The notes beneath the pieces are model-generated. The model did not search any database, was not told where the DNA came from, and saw only the letters and a program-made list of their open reading frames with translations. The position numbers and the translations under genes are program-made. Of a stretch of 64,000 bases of DNA, positions 1 to 12,000 are shown one piece after another; the first letter of the stretch is position 1; each line of letters begins with the position of its first letter. Source of the DNA: Arbacia lixula (lineage: Eukaryota; Echinodermata; Echinoidea; Arbacioida; Arbaciidae); NCBI GenBank assembly GCA_963669155.1, contig OZ022596.1:1698322-1762321 (forward strand), written 5' to 3'.

Positions 1-1359
1 ACCACGGGTAGGTAATGATAGTACCAAGGATAGGTAATGATGGTACCAAGGGTAGGTAATGATAGTACCAAGGATAGGAAGTGATCGTATCAAGGATAGG
101 TAATGATGTTACCAAGGATAGGTAATGATGGTACCAAGGGTAGGTAATGATGGTACCAAGGATAGGTTATGATGGTACCAAGGATAGGTAATGGTGGTTC
201 CAAGGATAGGCAATGATGGTACCAAGGGTAGATAATGATGGTAACAAGGATAGCTTATGATGATAGCAAGGATAGGTAATGATGGTACCAAGGGTAGGTA
301 ATGATGGTACCAAGGGTAGGTAATGATGGTACCAAGGGTAGGTAATGATGGTAACAAGGATAGCTTATGATGGTAGCAAGGATAGGTAATGATGGTACCA
401 AGGGTAGGTAATGATGGTACCAAGGGTAGGTAATGATGGTACCAAGGATAGGTTATGATGGTACCAAGGGTAGGTAATGATTGTACCAAGGATAGGGAAT
501 GACAGTATCAAGGATAGGTAATGATGGTATCAAGGATAGGTAATGATGGTACCAAGGATAGGTAATGATGGTACCAAGGATAGGTAATGATGGTACCAAG
601 GATAGGTAATGATGGTACCAAGGATAGGTAGTGATGGTACCAAGGATAGGAAATGATGGTATCAAGGATAGGTAATGATGGTACCAAGGATAGGTTATGA
701 TGGTACCATGGATAGGTAATGATGGTACGAAGGATAGGTAATGATGGTACCAAGGATAGGTTATGATGGTACCAAGGATAGGTAATGATGGTACCAAGGA
801 TAGGTAATGATGGTACCAAGGGTAGGTAATGATGGTACCAAGGATAGGTAATGATGGTACCAAGGATAGGTAATGATGGTACCAAGGATAGGTTATGATG
901 GTACCAAGGATAGGTATTGATAGTACCAAGGATAAGTAATGATGGTACCAAGGATAGGTAATGATAGTACCAAGGATAAGTAATGATGGTACCAAGGATA
1001 GGTATTGATAGTACCAAGGATAAGTAATGATGGTACCAAGGATAGGTTATGATGGTACGAAGGATAGGAAATGATAGTACCAAGGATAGGTAATGATGGT
1101 AATGAGGATAAGTAATGATAGTACCAAGGATAGGTATTGATAGTACCAAGGATAGGTATTGATAGTACCAAGGATAGGTATTGATAGTACCAAGGATAGG
1201 TAATGATGGTATCAAGGATAGGTAATGATGGTACCAAGGATAGGTAATGATAGTACCAAGGATAGGTAATGATGGTAATGAGGATAAGTAATGATAGTAC
1301 CAAGGATAGGTAATGATGGTAATGAGGATAAGTAATGATGGTACCAAGGGTAGGTAATG
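1..1359. repeat. 22-bp minisatellite, about 60 copies
   Basis: Tandem copies of a 22-bp unit close to AAGGATAGGTAATGATGGTACC, with variants (GGGTAGG, TTATGATG, GGTATTGATAG, GGTAATGAGG). It runs in from the left edge and stops abruptly near 1359. Because 22 is not a multiple of three, every frame reads through as a 22-residue peptide repeat (YPWYHHYLSLVPS-like), giving long but meaningless ORFs on the minus strand. It lies on the 3' side of the p190RhoGAP exons, probably inside an intron. Confidence 0.95.
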
Positions 1360-1634
1360 AATAATGGTGCAAATGCCAGGTGGAAGTGGTAAAGGGTATG
1401 TGAGCACAAGAAGGATGATTATAAAAAAAAGAAAGGAATATGAGAGAAAGCAGAGGCAAAAGCAGAAATAAATATTGTGCAAACAAAATATAGAGTAGAA
1501 GTCATGAAAATGAATTAAGATGGGAGTAATAAAGGATGAAATTAATCTGCATTCTCAGGGCCCTATTTCATAAAGCTGTAAGTTACGCTCAACTTTACGC
1601 ACAACTGTCAATGGTCGACAAACAATTTGAATGA

Positions 1635-1785
1635 AATCTCAGTGTTAGATTTTCTTTTATTCTACGGGGGTTATAGTACCTCTGACCTTAAAATTTCACA
1701 GTTCGTATCCAAAAGATATGAGCAAACTATGTGCAAACTTTCATTAAGTTTGCAGATGTTTGTAAAAGAGACGGGCAACCTTTAA
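1635..1785. mobile_element. fragment of the 338-bp TTAA-flanked element family
   Basis: Matches the right half of the complete copy at 46336-46673: ATTCTACGGG, AGTACCTCTGACCT, TTTCACAGTT, then AGAGACGGGC and CCTTTAA at its end. The left end is missing. Non-coding. Confidence 0.7.
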
Positions 1786-1955
1786 AAAATGATAATGGCA
1801 TGAAGACGAGGTGGACAAGACTTTGCATGCAAGCTGAGCAAAAGCAATGAGATGTAGTCAGGTATGCTAAGAAAAGTAAGACCTACAATGACACGCTATG
1901 CTACATAAATAGAGAAAAGTAAATGGCATATATAGGATAAGCCAAACAAAGTATG

Positions 1956-2204
1956 CTGCCCTACTTTAACAAAAGGAAGCAACTAACAAAAGATACTTTT
2001 CTTGTAAATGAGCAAAATGTGTCTGTCACTTGCATTGGTGTCAGTGCAACACCACATCATGTTAGATTGAATATCTCGCAGCAATATGAATATTTCTTGT
2101 CCAGACTTTGGCCGCATGTACGAAATAGTGGGTACACTCTGAGAGTACCAATAACCCAGATTTTAGTGATTTGTTACTTGCTTCCTTTTGTCAGATTAGG
2201 GCAG
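1956..2204. mobile_element. MITE-like element with about 34-bp inverted repeats
   Basis: The left arm CTGCCCTACTTTAACAAAAG (1956 on) and the right arm ending TCAGATTAGGGCAG (2204) are inverted repeats of each other over about 34 bases with few mismatches. Related single arms occur at 14360-14394 and 15343-15378 in other introns of the same gene. Non-coding. Confidence 0.75.
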
Positions 2205-2429
2205 TATAGTTCAGCTCTATACCAGACTTTATATTCTATTCTATTCTACTTTATATTACTAATCTGATTAATAAAGCAGTCAGTGTACAATAACATGCAG
2301 GTAATCAAAAATATATTGTATTTAATAAGTCACCAACTTGTGTGCCATTAATGCATTTTTGCACAAGTAAAACACGCAAATACTATAAGGTTTGATTTTT
2401 TTACGGCCTTTATATAGTGATACTAATCC

Positions 2430-2840
2430 AAGGTCAAATGAGAAAGTTAGAGGTCAGTGAGCAGTCCCAACATGGTACTAATTGACGGTCACAGGACAAG
2501 GTCAAATGCAAAAGGTTGGAAATCATCGATCACAACATGGTCAAATGTCAAGTTTTAATGGGGGGGGGGGGGGGGGAGGGGGTCGAGGCCAAAGGTCAAT
2601 GTCACATTACAAGATTGGAGGTCACAGATGACTAAAGGGTCAAATGTCAGGTTAAAATAGGCAAGGTCAAATGACAAGGGTAGAGGTCGCCCACTCAACA
2701 GAAAGCACTATGAGCGAGCCTTCACATTGTCCTGATCAAAGGACAAATGTCAAAGTCAAATGTTAAGGTCATATGAAAATGATTCACCTGAAAGCACTAA
2801 TCCTTCATGTTATACAATGTCAAGGTCACATGACAATGAC
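2430..2840. repeat. degenerate AGGTCAAATGTCA-type direct repeats
   Basis: Many spaced copies of AGGTCAAATG / AGGTCACATGACAA with CACCTGAAAGCACT at the end of some units; the last unit runs into the donor of exon 12. Low-complexity, non-coding. Confidence 0.6.
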
Positions 2841-2844
2841 TCAC

Positions 2845-3024
2845 CTGAAAGCACTGTCGCCCGTCTCGCCGCGGTCACTCTCGGTCTGGTTTGGGGTGCC
2901 GCTGCGGTACTTCTGGCCCACCACCACTGACCGCAGAGCATCCTGGATCTGAGACTCGCTGAACTTCTTGCCCTGCCACAGCGTGTTCTCCGGCGGGATG
3001 TCCACGATCTGACAGTTGTTTAAC
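2845..3024 (-). CDS. ARHGAP35: p190RhoGAP exon 12 (last coding exon seen in window)
   Basis: Residues about 719-778: [20 protein letters not shown], then [20 protein letters not shown] and [13 protein letters not shown]. Acceptor AAG before GTTAAAC, donor GTGAGT, open phase 2 at its end, so at least one more exon is needed to the left. I found no such exon between 1360 and 2845; it presumably lies outside the window. Confidence 0.92.
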
Positions 3025-6000
3025 CTTCAGAAAAGAATTGAAATAAAAAATGATTTCATATATAATTCAACCAGGGAAGTATTCGGCGACAGTGTGTTCT
3101 TCAGCGCGATGTCCACAATCTGAGATGTTCAACCTTCAAAAATAAAAAATATAAACATTTAAAAATAAAATCATAAACATTTAAAATTAAAAAACTTATT
3201 TCATATATTATGTACTGAACCACACATATTCCATTTTAAAGGGAGAACACTGTACTGGGAAGACAAAAAGCCTTCAAAAGGTAATTGTGAGCAATCTTCT
3301 TGCAAATGGTCTTAAATTCATGTATTGTCCATTTTAGAAACTTGCAGAAAGTTATTTGCCCTCATATGATACAGATATGGAGTAATTAGTGATTAAATCA
3401 CAAATCCTCTAAATGTTCGGCCCGAACAATTTGAGGAATTGTGAGTTAATCACTAATTACTCCAAATGTGAATAATTTTAGGGCAAATAACTTTCTGCAA
3501 GTTTCTAAAATGGACAATACATGAATTTAAGACCACTGGCAAGAAGATTGTTCATGATTACCTTTTGAAGGGCTTTTTGTCTTCCCAGTACAGTATACTC
3601 CCTTTATGAGTTAGGTATGGAAAATCAATGTTTCAATCTAATCAAAAAATGGTTAAACCAAAAATGGTCAAACGTCTAACCTGTCACACAGTTTCTGTGC
3701 TTGCTCCCGAACCTGTGCCGTGTCAGCCTCCGGGCTGGTGCTGCGGCCGAACATTAGCACCACAGCAAGGTCCCTCAGGGTGGGCGAGTTGTAGGCATCC
3801 TCGTTGGAGAGAATGGTGTTCTCCAGGCAGTCCCTGACATACTGGAATCCCTCCAGGGAAGTGAAGACACATATGCAGCCTGCAGGGGTGGTCAGAGTCA
3901 TCAGGAATGGAGGGACATAAATTACAATACTGTTACACATCGCATGGTTGGAATATAAACTGAGGGGTGGTCTGGGCCATCAGGAATAGAGGGACAAAAC
4001 TGACAACAGTATTACACATTGTCAATAAGACTCTAAGCTGGAGGTGTCAGATTCATCAGGAATGGAGGGACATAAATAACACTACTGTTACACATCACAT
4101 GGTTGGAATATAAACTGAGGGGTGGTCTGGGCCATCAGGAATAGAGGGACAAAACTGACAACATTGGTACACATTGTCCATAAGACTTGAAGCTGGAGGG
4201 GGTGTCAGAATCATTGGGAACAGAGGGACAATAATTTCAATAAGGCTGCATACTGTCAGGTAAGGCCATTTCTTTTAGGGGGTGTACAGGTCATAAGGAG
4301 GAGAGGGACAAAGAATTACAATGCTGCTACACATTGTCAGGTCATATGTGCACATTCTTAATGTTTATATTGCATGAGATCAATTTGAAATCTTGCTGCT
4401 AGGAAGCAGTAACGTCCCCTCTTAGTGTGTGAAATGAGCGTAGCAAGGTTTAGAGGTCAGCCAATAACTCTGGTGGAAATATTGCATGCATGCTTATGGA
4501 GTTACATTGAAAACAGTAAAGTTCTAAAAAAAAGCTGAATAAAGGAACATTAATAATGGAACTACAATGGTGGTAAGTCTCTCTTCACTATGGATGGTAC
4601 ATTTTACATATAATGCACAGTTGTGAGTGCGTTGGGGATATGCAGCGCACGGTAGGAGGGTGTTTACCGTACGCTGCACCTTCTCAAACATTAAAACTGT
4701 GCATTATTTGTTTTACAAGACAGGTCTGAATATAAAGGTTATTGCACTAAGGTCTACCGGTACATTGAAGATTTTGGTGCATCTCCCATACTACAAGAGT
4801 TTACACTACGAAGAAAATGAATGGCTGCTTCCACGGACGTCTAATTTAAACACCAACTCGTGTAAAAAAAACCAACATGCTCAAGCGCACGCATGCATGT
4901 GCAGCTAGCTTGCTTGCACACAACCATACACCGCGCACTGGATCAATTGCCCGCCCAGAGCAACCTAGCTTGCATAAAGTTTGTACACTAAAGGGAAATG
5001 CTGCACGTAAATTGCAGTGCTGCACAACAAATGCACGGCTGGAATAATGAGTAAAATTAATGCATAATCACATGACTCGCATACGGGATTCCTATTGGTT
5101 ACATTCTTTATCCTATCTTATGAAAAATAAAAGGATGTTTTCACTTCTCACGGGGACCCTTTTGTTTATTGTGGGGGCCATTTTTGACATTGATCTGGAT
5201 CGGTTTGATTGTCATTAGTTCCCGGGACTTGCCTTTTGGAGTGAACCTGTCGGTGATGAGTCGATTGCTGGGATGAGTGACGTCGCCCTCTATTGTTCGG
5301 ATATCCAGGCTGTACAGAGCTTTGTCCAGGGTGTAGTCGCCGTCATACGATTGCGACTATAGAAAGATAATATTATCAAGAACAGCATTAACTTACCAAT
5401 ATTATTGTGTGTGCTTGTGTTTGTCTGCATATGGTTGTTTGTTTGGGTGTCTGTATATGTGAATGTATGTAGTACAGTTGAGCCTGAGATCAAATGCACA
5501 GTGATTGCAATCAAATGCATTAATTGAACCGGGTTCTTGATGCCCAAAATCAAACCATGAGCAACGGGTTACTAGATTCAGTGTGTGTTCCACCCATTGC
5601 AACTGAATCATAAAGTACAGGTGAATGAGAAAACGTGTTAATCAGCAGTTAGAGTGGAAGTTGTGAATACGTTACGAAAACAGCTTACTGTATACGCCAT
5701 ATACATGTATATCGCAAGTCTAATTTTTTCGCGAATCAGGACAATTTCGCAAGTGGTTATATTCGCGATCGTGGAGTACTAGCACTATTAGTACATATGC
5801 TCGCACAAGTTGTATTCACGTCGCGTGATATTAAATTCGCGAATAGCACCCGACTCGTGGAATTTGCGAAAATAAAAACCTGGCAAAATATATGGCGTCT
5901 ACAGTATTGCTCTCTTATGAAGCAGAAACATGGACCACAACTTAGAGGCTGGAGAGAAAACTTAGAGTAACCGAAAGGGCTATGGATCGAATTATGATTG

Positions 6001-9000
6001 GTGTTACAAAAAGGGACAAAGTTAGAAACCAGGATTTGAGAAAGAATACCACAGCACGAGACATAGTACAGGAAATTAAATCAAAGAAATGGAGGTGGGC
6101 TGGTCATCTGGCCAGGAGGAACGATGATAGATGGACGTATAAATTAACCATCTGGACCCCCAGAGCTAACACCAGAAGAAGAGGCAAGCAAAGTAGGAGG
6201 TGGATTGACGATGTTAGAGAATATGGAAGTATAACATCGAAAGAAACGGCACATGATAGATCAAAATGGGAAAATGAGGAGGAGGCCTTCCTTCAGCAGT
6301 GGAGAGAAATAGGATAGATAGATAAATAAAATAGACAGTATTAGATAAAAATCTCACCTGGATTTCACTTTCCAGCTCCTCACCCAGTCCATCTTCTCCC
6401 ATCACGACGATGCTGAGCTTGTTGTTTGAGTCGTCCCACATGCCCACCGACTCCTTCACTGGCGATCTAGTATCAAAAGCAGACACACATACAGTCGAGG
6501 CCAAAAGTTTACATACACCAATGGAATTCAGACACACGTACATCATTATCATGGCCAATATGATATCCATATAATCAATGAAAAGTCAGAATACCTGCTC
6601 CCCCTAAATTTGATCCTTTAATGTATATTCATAATGTGTTGCTTCCAGCTTGATTCAAAATATGACTTGTTTAAAATTATAAACACAACAAAAAAGTAAG
6701 TCCCCCCCCCCCCCTAAGCATAAATATAGCATAATTTTACATAGAAGAGGTTTAGGGCAAAATAATTGTGGAGTATTTTTCTTTTAACACCCAAGGTTTA
6801 AGGAGGAGGGGGGGGGGGGGGGTGAGGTGGCTGAACAATTGTGTGCTTTGAGAATGACTAAAACTGTATCTGCAGCTTACTTTTGGACTGTTTTCTCGAT
6901 GCAGGCATGAATCTGTTTCTCCATGCACTTGTCACCGTAGCAGCATGTCTCTGTCGACGGGCTGTGAACGAAGACTAGCTGCTTGATCAACATGATGTAC
7001 CGGTCCAGACCTAAATCTGAGAGTCGCTGGTATCTATGGCAAATAAAGAAAATGAATAAATCTGATAAAATGAATGGAAATTAATTTGAAACTGATTTAA
7101 CTAGGAACATGAGACTGATACAAATGCTCCAAGGAAAAATCTGAGAGTCGCCGGTATCTACGGCAAATAAAAAATAATAAACGAATATGGTAAAATTTCA
7201 TAGATAGGCACAATACTGAATTGCTGTAAATGGTAATTACTTTTGAAACTAATTTAACTAGGAGAATAAGACTGACACAAACACTCCAGCAGGAAAATCT
7301 TAAAGTCACTGGTATCTATAGCAACGAAAGAAAAATAAAACCAATTTAACTTTAGAAGAAATTAAACAGATGGCACCGATTCAAATTGCTACAATTGGGG
7401 AAATCAATTTTGAAAATTAAACTGACACAAACGCTCCAGAATTTTTTTTAGAGTCAGTGGAATCTATGGCAATGAAATATTAAACACATTTTCAATTTTA
7501 GAGGAAATGGAAAGAATGGCACCATTACAAATTGTTATTAATGCTCCAGAGGAAAATCTGAGAGTTGCTGGGACCCAAGACACTGAAAAAAAAATCAAAA
7601 GGTTAAAAAACAGCAAAAGGAAAAAAAAGGGTAATTGTAATAGACCAATGTCATTATGAAACCAATGTTATGCAATGTTAATGTCAAACAATATGTTACT
7701 GATAGTAACCCCAAAGACTGACCAGGGAACGGTATAAACAAATGACAAAAAAAGCTTCTTACACTACGAACATAGTCTTTTGTTAGGTGGACAAAATTTT
7801 AAAAGGGTCCCTTTAAAAAAAAATCCACCTAACAAAAGACTGAAGTTCAGGGTGGACTATCCTGTTAATTCTTCCTGTCGCATATAGCTCTTCAATTCTG
7901 AACGGCGCTCTAATTTTTTGCCTTTAATTCTTGGGATATGCACTTCCGGTCCACGAGCATTCTACAGCCATCATCATGCTTGTGTGTTTTCATTCTTTCA
8001 TTAGTCCTTCCACAATCAATGTTAGGGTAGGCAAAACATCGCGTGAGTGATTCGTGGTATTTTTTTCAAGTCCTTCGTCCATGTGTATGAAGAGGTATTA
8101 ATATTTCAAGGTTTATGAGGGTCAAAATCACAGTTTCTGTGCGTTATTGCATGAATTGAATACGTACCAAACTCTTACCGGAAGTATACGTCCCAAGAGC
8201 GATTGATCAGATATCGGTATCGCGAGGTGATATCGCTTGATATCGGCTCTATGCGATAGAGAGAATTGAGAGCTCTTTCCTTGCATTATTGCATGAATTG
8301 AATACGTACCAAAACTCTTACCGGAAGTATATACGTCCCAAGAACAATTGATCAGATATCGGTATCGCGAGGTGATATCGCTTGATATCGGCTCTATGCG
8401 ATAGAGAATTGAGAGCTCTTTCCTTGTGTTCTCACCTGGGTTCGTTCTCCAGCTGCTTGACGATGTTATCCACAGCTTTCTGGGGGTCCTGCCTGATATC
8501 CACATTGGCCAGTAAGGCATGTTTCTCCGCCTGAACAAGAAGACATAGCAAATCTCAGATCAAGTTTCACTTCATTTATAAAAGCAAGATATCCATTGTT
8601 TAAGCCTAATACTCCAGGGGAGGGGGGGGGGGCATTATGCCCCCCCCCCATGTCAATTTTTTGTTGGTGCTTCCTAACGCCTCAATATTTCGAAACACTT
8701 TTTTCTCTGATCCTTTCCGCACATTTTGATACCAAATTTATGGCGATCGGACCTACCGTGTGGGTGTCAGATTACGTTTACCGAACACATGTCACTGAAA
8801 TTTCACTACTTCTCTATATGACTGTGTATAAACCTATGGACAAAATCAGTCCTGAGCTTTTCCCTTTTTGTCATCCCTGAACAAAGTTCAGCAGAGACCT
8901 AATAATCACTTTTCCTGTTAGTCTGTTACAACAATGTTAAAGATTTTGTTACAAAAATGTTAAAGTTTAACAGATTAACAGACTAACAGACTAATGGGAA

Positions 9001-12000
9001 AAGTGATTACTAGGTCCGAACTTCTTTCAGGCGAGACAATAAAATGACAACAAACAAAAGACCTAGTAGTTACTAGGCCTGAGCCGAACTTCTTTCAGGC
9101 GAGACAATAAAATGACAACAAACAAAAGACCTAGTAGTTACTAGGTCTGAGCTGAACTTCTTTCAAGCGAGACAATAAAATGACAACAAACAAAAGACCT
9201 AGTAGTTACTAGGTCTGAGCCAAACTTCTTTAAAGCGAGACAATAAAATGACAACAAACAAAAGACCCAGTAGTTACTAGGTCTGAGCCGAATTTCTTTC
9301 AGGCGAGACAATAAAATGACAACAAACAAAAGATCTAGTAGTTACTAGGTCTGAGCCGAACTTCTTTCAGGCGAGACAATAAAATGACAACAAACAAAAG
9401 ACCTAGTAGTTACTAGGAATGAGCCGAACTTCTTTCAGGCGAGACAATAAAATGACAACAAACAAAAGACCTAGTAGTTACTAGGTCTGAGCCGAACTTT
9501 TTTCAGGTGAGACAATAAAATGACACCAAACAAAAGACCTAGTAGTTACTAGGTCTGAGCCGAACTTCTTTCAGGCGAGACAATAAAATGACAACAAACA
9601 AAAGACCTCTAGAGTAGTAATCTGTTGTCTCACGAAAAGGCAAACTATAGATAGCGATGTTTCGACCGCTACTGCTAGTCTTCGTCAGGCAATGTGGACA
9701 ATAGTCACTGTGCGCGTCTTTTATAGCGTAAGCTGCGTTCCAAAGGTGCCGGAACCGCCACGCTGCGATTGGTCGGCGCACTCGACCAATCACTAGCCGC
9801 GGACGGTGTGACCTCCGGGCGGGTAGCGGACGTCGGGGAAAGCCCCTCGGTTGGCGGCGGTAGCTGCAAAATTGCTACTGTGAATAGAAGCGGGCGTCGG
9901 AAGGCGATCAAGCGGAGAGTTACGGGTGGTCGCGGGTGGCGCATGGCGGCGGATGGTTGGAAGCCATTCCTCGAAAACCTACTAGTTACTAGGTCTGAGC
10001 CGAACTTCTATCAAGCGAGACAATAAAATGACACCAAACAAATTACCAGGAGCTCGTAGAAGTCTGCCTGAGCCCGGGCCTGGATGTCTTCCTGATGGAC
10101 GTTGTAGATGGCCAGCCGCGTGCTCTCATCAAGCTCCTTGAAGCACTCTTGGCTAGAGAGGGCGTCCTGCACCGAGTCGTCGTCCAGGCGGCGGTACGGC
10201 AGCACGATGTCAGCCCGGGACTCCAGGAGCTTGCGGAACTCGGCCTTCATCCTGGGAGAAACGGAGAGCGGGGGCGGATTAGGGATGTTTTCTCAAAAGG
10301 ATGTGCATCATTTTACCAGTCTATTTGATACATCGTTAGAAACGCGTTTTCACAAAACTAAGATTTCAAAAGATCAAAACTTTCTTAGCCTTCAATGGAT
10401 TTTCATCAAATCTTCATTTCATATGTTTCTTTCATGTTTCTAGTTTAACGGAAAGAAATCTAGCCTGAGGGTACACTGAGGGTACAAAGAACCGGGTTAT
10501 TTGGGACCCATCTCACATCCGTGGAGGGCGGGTTCCCATCCCTTCCTCCCCCCCACCCCCCCCCCCCCCCCCCCCGAGATCTTGGCCGTCGACTGCGCAA
10601 GCGCTGCAAACATTTGCACAATGGTAGTGTGCGATAAAATGTACAAGACTGCATACATAGTTAATTTTTCTAAAAAAATTTCTTTTGAATGAATTAATTA
10701 TGCTAATTTAAGGAGGAAATAAACCATTTGCTCTAATTACCCTAACATGGACTTAAAATTGTAAAGTTTTTGTTCACAGACTCTTTGTAGGATTCCGATC
10801 AAATGTAGTTTAAAAAAACTGGATTGAATTCTGATCCTAAACCAGACAAAATGAAGTAATGAAAAATGTATGAATGTTGGCTAAATAGACAATTTGCATT
10901 GTATTTGTACATGAATTCACATTTTTCAGCAAATTTTGGGTCTGACATGCACTTTCATAATGTTGCATAATTTCGTGATCGCGTATCTGGGCGTCGCAAA
11001 TTTGGTCTCAAAAGTTGCCACGAGAATTGAAAGTAAAAGATCAGCAAAGCGACGCAGTCAAAAAATTTCGCATGGCGGATTTATTGCAAAAAATGTCGAG
11101 GGGGGGGGGCTGGATTCTGCCGCCCCCCTCCCGGGGCTTTTAGGGTTAAACGGCTGACTCACTTCTCTTTCCTCTTGGCTGCGTTGAGACGGTTGACGTG
11201 ATCCGTGAAGCAGTTCTCGCACTCTGTCTCGTTGCCTTCCAGGAGGTCGTAAGGGATGCGTGTGTCGTCCGTGTCAATGTACTCGCTCTCCCTCCACGTC
11301 TGGTCCGTGGGCAGCATCACGAACCACTGGTCGAAGAGCTCCATCTCTGGCAGGATGTGGCGGCACTCTGTCCAGTCCCTGCTTGAGTAAAACGGACGGA
11401 GAATGATCTCATGTAGTTGAATCCAATACCATGTCAGGGAATTGTTGCATCAGCAAAAAAGAAATGTCATGTATTTACGGTTTTTGATTATTTGTGTACG
11501 AATAGTTATGTAACAATGTACATTATTTTCATTCCTTTGTTATAATGATGTTTACCTCATTAGGTATAAGCACTTTATAATGTCATAATTTTTTGTACGA
11601 AAAATGAAGTCAGGATGTACAATACTTACATTAATTTAATATATTGATTATGGATGTGTATTCAAGTATGTATAACTATTTTATTTACTATGTATGAGAA
11701 AATGTATTATTATTGTCTGAATAAAGGCTAAAAAGCATTTTAAAAAAAATAGCTATACAATAAGTTCATGGTTTAAACAGGAAACATTTGTATCACCTAT
11801 TATAAAAAGAGAGCTTTAAATTACACTGAATACCACTTTTATTATGACTATATGCAATGAATTCATTGATATCAAGGAAGAAGCCTACTTATTTTTCTTT
11901 ATTTTAAAATAAACACCATGTCAGTGTTGTATACTTACAAATAAATACACCTATACATGTACGAAATGTAGCAGTTACTGCTAATCGCCATTATTTATAC

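Larger units (their letters stand above)
1360..2838. other. p190RhoGAP intron sequence with repeat fragments
   Basis: No coding exon recognised. It contains a GGGCCCTATTTCATAAAGCTG-like repeat start (1558-1612), the right part of a TTAA-type element (1635-1785), an inverted-repeat element (1956-2204), a poly-G run (2562-2583) and a degenerate run of GGTCAAATG/GGTCACATGAC-like direct repeats (2430-2840). Confidence 0.6.

Noticed and set aside
109..1486. Long minus-strand ORFs of YPWYHHYLSLVPS-like repeats
   Set aside because: Frame-independent translation of a 22-bp minisatellite; all three frames give the same peptide.
1360..2838. The next p190RhoGAP exon (needed after exon 12)
   Set aside because: No minus-strand segment with matching phase and family similarity was found; it presumably lies left of the window.
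9017..9606. Regular 68-bp array as a CRISPR-like locus
   Set aside because: The whole unit repeats with no variable spacers, and the genome is eukaryotic; it is a tandem repeat.
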